Shown piece after piece: positions 13,219 through 16,215 of a stretch of 16,215 nt of DNA. The notes under the pieces are model-generated. The model ran no database searches. It worked only from the letters and a program-made list of their open reading frames with translations, and had not been told where the DNA came from. How positions within the stretch are numbered: the first letter of the stretch is position 1; every line of letters begins with the position of its first letter. This DNA is from an archaeon (lineage in GTDB: Archaea; Iainarchaeota; Iainarchaeia; Iainarchaeales; GCA-2688035), in assembly GCA_030616665.1 (NCBI GenBank), contig JAUWWX010000003.1, forward strand, positions 1 through 16,215. Reading direction: 5' to 3'. The position numbers were made by a program, and so were the translations under genes.

Positions 13219-14523
13219 ATGGGTTTTTTTGCTCAGATTTTCGGGAAAAGAGAGCCGGAGTTAGCTGAGGTCAAGCTTGAGGATGCCTTGCTCTTCGCGG
13301 AAAGGGAGATTGCTCCCAAAAGAAAGCGTTTGCTTGAGCTAACGGCAAAAAAGCTTGCTGAGATAAAGCACTTGTTGAGGGAAACAAGCGCTTCTTTGAA
13401 AAGGCTTGGCAGCGCGCAACTTTCTGGAAACAGCAGCAGGCTTGACAGGATTGTCAGAACATCAAAGAGAAATGCCCTTCTGCAGCTTTCCTCGCTTATT
13501 GAGAAGTTGCAGCCGGTTAACACAAGCGATTTGAACGCCATTAAGTCATACTGCAGTGAATCAATCCTTGCTTTGCAGCAGGCAGGCCAGTTTGGCAAAA
13601 ACGTTGCATATACTGGGATTTCCTTCAAGGATGAGATGAAGGAAGTTGGGGGGCATTTGAAGCAGCTTAGCAGCGAATTCGTTTCTCTGAAGAAGCTGCT
13701 TGACGATTACAGCAGTGTCTTTTTGAAAACTGTTTTGGAAAAGAAGCTGCTTGAGTTGGAATCCGTTGAGAAGTCTGCTTCCCTTTCCGAGAAGGAAATC
13801 GCTGCCCTGAAAAAGGGCTTGCACGAAACAGTGTTGCAAAAAAGCCAGCTTGAAGCAAGTCTGCGCAAGCTTAGGGGCGGAGAAGAATTCAAGGCTATTG
13901 CTTCCTTGAGCGAGCGGAAGGCTGAACTGCTTAGGGAAAAGCAGAAGGCAAAGACAGAGCTGCTTGACATGTTTGCAAAGGTTGAGAAGCCGCTGCATAG
14001 GCTTGACAAGGCGGTGAAAGCCAGAAAGATTTTTCTTCCGGGAAAGCAGGCAGACCTTTTGCACTACCTCCTGCTCAACCCGTTCAGGGCTTTGAAGCTT
14101 GACCCAAAGGCTGAAATAGTGAAACAGGTGTTGCTTGAAGCAAGGAAGGCAATTGGCAGTGGCGCGATAGAGCTTAAGGAAAGGGAAAAAGAGAAAAAGA
14201 TGGCTGTTTTGCAGGAGATGCTTTCCTTTGACTTTTTCGGTAAAAGCTTTTGGAGGTTCAACAGGCTTGACTCGGAGATTCTGGCTGTTGAAAAGAGGCT
14301 GCATGAAATGCCTGCAATAAAAAGGGAATCAGAGCTGTTTTCCTCCATAAAGCGGTTACAGGCAAGTGAGCAGCAGGCAAAACAACAACTCAACTCCCAA
14401 GAAGAGCAAATAGCCCGCTCCCTGGAATCAGCGAAGGGGCTGAGCTTGGAAGCGCAGCGGATTTTGTGCAGAGTAACAGGCAAGCAGGTGGCAATTAAAG
14501 GCCAATCGGCAGGTTTGGCCTGA
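13219..14523 (+). CDS. Long coiled-coil protein of unknown function
   Basis: 434 residues, almost wholly Lys/Glu/Leu/Arg/Ser-rich with heptad-like spacing, so long alpha-helical coiled coils are expected, for example around 40-65, 150-245 and 375-415. No signal peptide, membrane segment, Walker motif or catalytic site is visible, and only two cysteines occur (SYCSES and RILCRV). The N-terminus MGFFAQIFGKREPEL is short, amphipathic and could touch a membrane. A central part (PLHRLDKAVKARKIFLPGK) is less coil-like and may form a separate small domain, followed by LLHYLLLNPFRALKLD. The cytoplasmic SMC/ESCRT-like style is only general resemblance. The ATG at 13219 has a TATA-like box 31 bases upstream. 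Its 3' end overlaps the convergent gene at 14495 by 29 bases. I do not recognise the family. Confidence 0.8.
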   Translation: MGFFAQIFGKREPELAEVKLEDALLFAEREIAPKRKRLLELTAKKLAEIKHLLRETSASLKRLGSAQLSGNSSRLDRIVRTSKRNALLQLSSLIEKLQPVNTSDLNAIKSYCSESILALQQAGQFGKNVAYTGISFKDEMKEVGGHLKQLSSEFVSLKKLLDDYSSVFLKTVLEKKLLELESVEKSASLSEKEIAALKKGLHETVLQKSQLEASLRKLRGGEEFKAIASLSERKAELLREKQKAKTELLDMFAKVEKPLHRLDKAVKARKIFLPGKQADLLHYLLLNPFRALKLDPKAEIVKQVLLEARKAIGSGAIELKEREKEKKMAVLQEMLSFDFFGKSFWRFNRLDSEILAVEKRLHEMPAIKRESELFSSIKRLQASEQQAKQQLNSQEEQIARSLESAKGLSLEAQRILCRVTGKQVAIKGQSAGLA

Positions 14524-15160
14524 TTACCTTGTCGCAGAATTGCGACAGGACATTTATTACTTCCGGCTTTGTTTTGTCCATTATGATGAAGACCGACTGG
14601 AAGCCCTGTGACCTCAAGCTTTCACCAAGCGTGTGGACAAACCTTTCAACGGTTCTCTCAGCGTTGTAAATCAGCAGGGTTGACAGGCTCTCCAAAATGA
14701 AAAAATGCTTCCCAGGTGGCAATTTTTTCACGAACTCGCCTATCTGTAATTGAATCTCTGTAAGGTTCTGCGGCGAATCAACGAATGAAACGTTTTTCAC
14801 TGGCAATTCTTCTTCGCTCTCCCCTTTTGAAATCACATCAACTATGAACAGGCCGCTGCAGTCTACGCTGTGTTCCTTCAGCATTTCGATAAGGCTGTTT
14901 CCGCTCTTGTTCAGGGCAACAAAAATTCCACTCATTCCGCTTTCCCTAAAGTTCTTGACAAGGTTTGCAATGAGCAAGTCGTATTTGTCCTCCCTTGTAA
15001 CGAGCAACACCACATATTTTGACGGCAGCTCTTCAAGCCTTTTCCTTAGCTCAAAGCCAAGGCTGCCACCCCGCTCTATGTAGGCGATTAGCTCATCGAT
15101 TTGCTCGCCCTGGTTTTTCTTCCTCCTTTTCGCTACAGGCGCCTTGATATCTCCCAGCAT
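14495..15160 (-). CDS. KaiC/RecA-fold protein lacking a P-loop (pseudo-ATPase partner)
   Basis: 221 residues. A basic N-terminus (KAPVAKRRKK) leads into a RecA/KaiC-like alternating alpha-beta core. Where the Walker A loop should be, after the first strand YVVLLVT (49-55), the sequence is REDKYDLLIANLVKNF, with no GKT/S. The Walker B position reads FFILESLSTLLIYN (153-166), with Glu in place of Asp, and VFIIMDKTKPEVINVLSQFCDKVI matches the later strands of archaeal KaiC-like/DUF835-type proteins. It is therefore probably unable to hydrolyse ATP and may bind or regulate another protein. It starts one base after the stop of the KaiC-like ATPase (TAAAATG), a clear operon, so a partnership with that protein is likely. 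Confidence 0.75.
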   Translation of the reverse strand: MLGDIKAPVAKRRKKNQGEQIDELIAYIERGGSLGFELRKRLEELPSKYVVLLVTREDKYDLLIANLVKNFRESGMSGIFVALNKSGNSLIEMLKEHSVDCSGLFIVDVISKGESEEELPVKNVSFVDSPQNLTEIQLQIGEFVKKLPPGKHFFILESLSTLLIYNAERTVERFVHTLGESLRSQGFQSVFIIMDKTKPEVINVLSQFCDKVIRPNLPIGL

Positions 15161-15161
15161 T

Positions 15162-15860
15162 TTACTTCACGTCTTCAAAGAGCTCCTGCTTTGACAAAAC
15201 CTTGATTCCTGTGTTTGTAATCCTTATTGGGTGCAGCTTCTCGCTTATTTTTGTTCCCCGCATCTTCAAAATGCCGATGCTTCTGATAAACCTGTCTTCT
15301 AGCTTTGTGTGGTACAGAAGAAGCACTCCGTCCGCTACATATTCCTCTAGGCCAAACAGGCTGGTTGCCTTGTCAAGGCTTATCTCGTTTGTGATTATTG
15401 CAGTGCAGCCAATCCTTTTCAGCATCCTCCCCAGGGAAAGAATCCTTTTCCTGGCATCAAGCTCTCTCTCAAAATAGAGCCTGAACACAACGCCTGGGTC
15501 AATAACAAGCCTCTTCGCGCCAAGCCTGCTTACCTCGTCCTCAATCGTGGTCTTAAGCTTGTCAAAGTCGTACAACTCAACCGTGATGATGGCCAGCATC
15601 TTTTTTTCAATAAGCGTTCTTACATCCCAGTCAAACAATTCAGCAAAGCTTATTATCTCGTCTGCTGATTCCTCCAGACTAATGTAAAGGCCTGGCTCGT
15701 TGTATTTCACCACGCCGTTGTAGAGGTATTCAATGCAAAGGCAGGTTTTGCCACTGCCAGGGTCCCCGCTTATCACGACAAGGTTGTTTTCCGGGATTCC
15801 TCCAAAAAGTATTTCGTCCAAGCCTGGAATGCCTGTCTTTGTTCTAACAGGGTTAACCAT
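15162..15860 (-). CDS. KaiC-like RecA-superfamily ATPase
   Basis: 232 residues from the ATG at 15860; a TTG nine codons upstream (15887) is less likely. Single KaiC-type domain: RTKTGIPGLDEILFGGIPENNLVVI, Walker A GDPGSGKT (32-39), catalytic Glu pair in LYISLEES (63-64), Walker B RLVIDPG (D121), then CTAIITNE and VADGVLLLYHTK. These proteins bind and hydrolyse ATP and in archaea often act in signalling or in regulating partner proteins; the single-domain form has no known circadian role. The GIPGLDE signature excludes RadA/RecA recombinase. It is immediately followed by the P-loop-less relative at 14495, so the two may form a mixed complex. A TATA-like element lies about 29 bases before the ATG. 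Confidence 0.9.
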   Translation of the reverse strand: MVNPVRTKTGIPGLDEILFGGIPENNLVVISGDPGSGKTCLCIEYLYNGVVKYNEPGLYISLEESADEIISFAELFDWDVRTLIEKKMLAIITVELYDFDKLKTTIEDEVSRLGAKRLVIDPGVVFRLYFERELDARKRILSLGRMLKRIGCTAIITNEISLDKATSLFGLEEYVADGVLLLYHTKLEDRFIRSIGILKMRGTKISEKLHPIRITNTGIKVLSKQELFEDVK

Positions 15861-15885
15861 TTTTTTTTCACAACCGCTTTCTTGC

Positions 15886-15911
15886 AATAAAACTTTGAAG
15901 ATAAATAGGCA
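15886..15911 (-). promoter_or_regulatory. Probable promoter of the KaiC-like pair
   Basis: The minus strand holds GTTTTATTGC (centre about 15889, 29 bases before the ATG at 15860) and a second candidate CTATTTATC further up. A leaderless or short-leader transcript is likely; GGTTGTGAAA before the ATG is at best a weak ribosome site. The remaining gap up to 16025 is A/T-rich with T- and A-runs and no gene. Confidence 0.35.
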
Positions 15912-16025
15912 TTAACTTCTTTAAAAAGATAACTTAAGAGGAAAGGGGCAGAATTTGAAAACAATCAAAAGAATTGGGTTTTTTGCAAAGCAAACCATTT
16001 TTTTTTCTCCCAAAAATTTAGGGTT

Positions 16026-16215
16026 TCAAACAGCCCTTTGCCTGCCGCTGCTCACCTGCTCAAACGTGTCAATGTAGCTTTCGGCAATCTCCGGCCAGTG
16101 CCAGCCCCTAGTATAGTTGAATGCGTTTCTCTCAAGCCTAAGCCTCAGCTTCCTGTTTGAAAATATTTTGTCCGCTGCTTCGGCTAGGCACCTGCTGCTC
16201 TTGAATCGCACAATC
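16026..16215 (-). CDS. Glycosyltransferase, GT4-type, C-terminal end (gene runs off the right edge)
   Basis: About 62 codons of the C-terminus; the frame is open through the window edge, so the GTG at 16211 is internal. The sequence LAEAADKIFSNRKLRLRLER, NAFNYTRGWHWPEIAESYIDTF matches the conserved end of family 4 (group 1) glycosyltransferases: a helix with the LAEAIxxLLxDxxLRxxLxxNA pattern, then Y-x-R-x-x-x-W-x-x-I-A-E-x-Y. Such enzymes transfer sugars from nucleotide-sugar donors, here possibly to surface glycans or glycolipids given the many sequon-bearing surface proteins nearby. The donor-binding site lies outside the window, so substrate cannot be judged. Confidence 0.75.
   Translation of the reverse strand, partial: IVRFKSSRCLAEAADKIFSNRKLRLRLERNAFNYTRGWHWPEIAESYIDTFEQVSSGRQRAV

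Noticed and set aside
13561..14304. Minus-strand open frame of 247 codons
   Set aside because: Antisense to the coiled-coil gene; its Leu/Gln/Phe-rich content is what the reverse complement of Lys/Glu/Leu codons gives. No motif or ribosome site.
1..16215. tRNA, rRNA or insertion sequence
   Set aside because: No T-loop/acceptor pairing, rRNA-like stretch, transposase or flanking terminal repeats were recognised on reading both strands; a covariance-model scan was not possible.

Overview
The window looks archaeal. Several genes have TATA-like boxes about 26-33 bases before their start codons (leaderless or near-leaderless), others carry GGTGA or GGAGGTG ribosome sites, and the content (CARDB/COG1361-like surface proteins with a cysteine-rich CGNGxC...CPSDCG module, KaiC-like ATPases, a stand-alone Cas4-like nuclease, hicBA, AGG-rich arginine usage) fits an uncultivated archaeon, plausibly of the DPANN group (Diapherotrites/Woesearchaeota-like). 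That lineage is inferred from gene style only.

Layout. (1) 1-467, plus strand: the C-terminal end of pyruvate, phosphate dikinase. (2) 477-5491, minus strand: a cell-surface protein cluster. It holds two tandem 499-residue paralogues, the decayed C-terminal stub of a third copy at the same ~1.55 kb period, and a related 534-codon ORF that has lost its start and signal peptide. (3) 5609-11662, minus strand: an envelope gene run. Read in the direction of transcription it starts with a membrane protein and a spermidine-synthase-like methyltransferase (normally one fused protein, here two overlapping genes). Two copies of a two-gene cassette follow, each a secreted Cys/Thr-rich protein followed by an anchored protein of a shared, unrecognised family (once a lipoprotein, once an N-terminally anchored protein). 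Two genes of this run are preceded by short leader ORFs with strong ribosome sites, apparently made by duplication of the start-codon region. (4) 11663-12397: a ~300-base regulatory gap, then a hicBA toxin-antitoxin pair in which hicA appears frameshifted by one extra T. (5) 12431-14523: a Cas4-like PD-(D/E)XK nuclease diverging from a large coiled-coil protein, with a hairpin in the shared promoter region. (6) 14495-15860, minus strand: a KaiC-like ATPase followed directly by a RecA-fold partner without a P-loop. (7) 16026 to the end: the C-terminus of a glycosyltransferase.

The most distinctive biology is the envelope block: a twice-occurring secreted-subunit plus membrane-anchor cassette behind a membrane methyltransferase pair, next to a recombining family of Ig-like surface proteins. 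Its function is unknown; an extracellular filament or coat with its anchors is a hypothesis. No tRNA, rRNA, CRISPR array or insertion sequence was seen.
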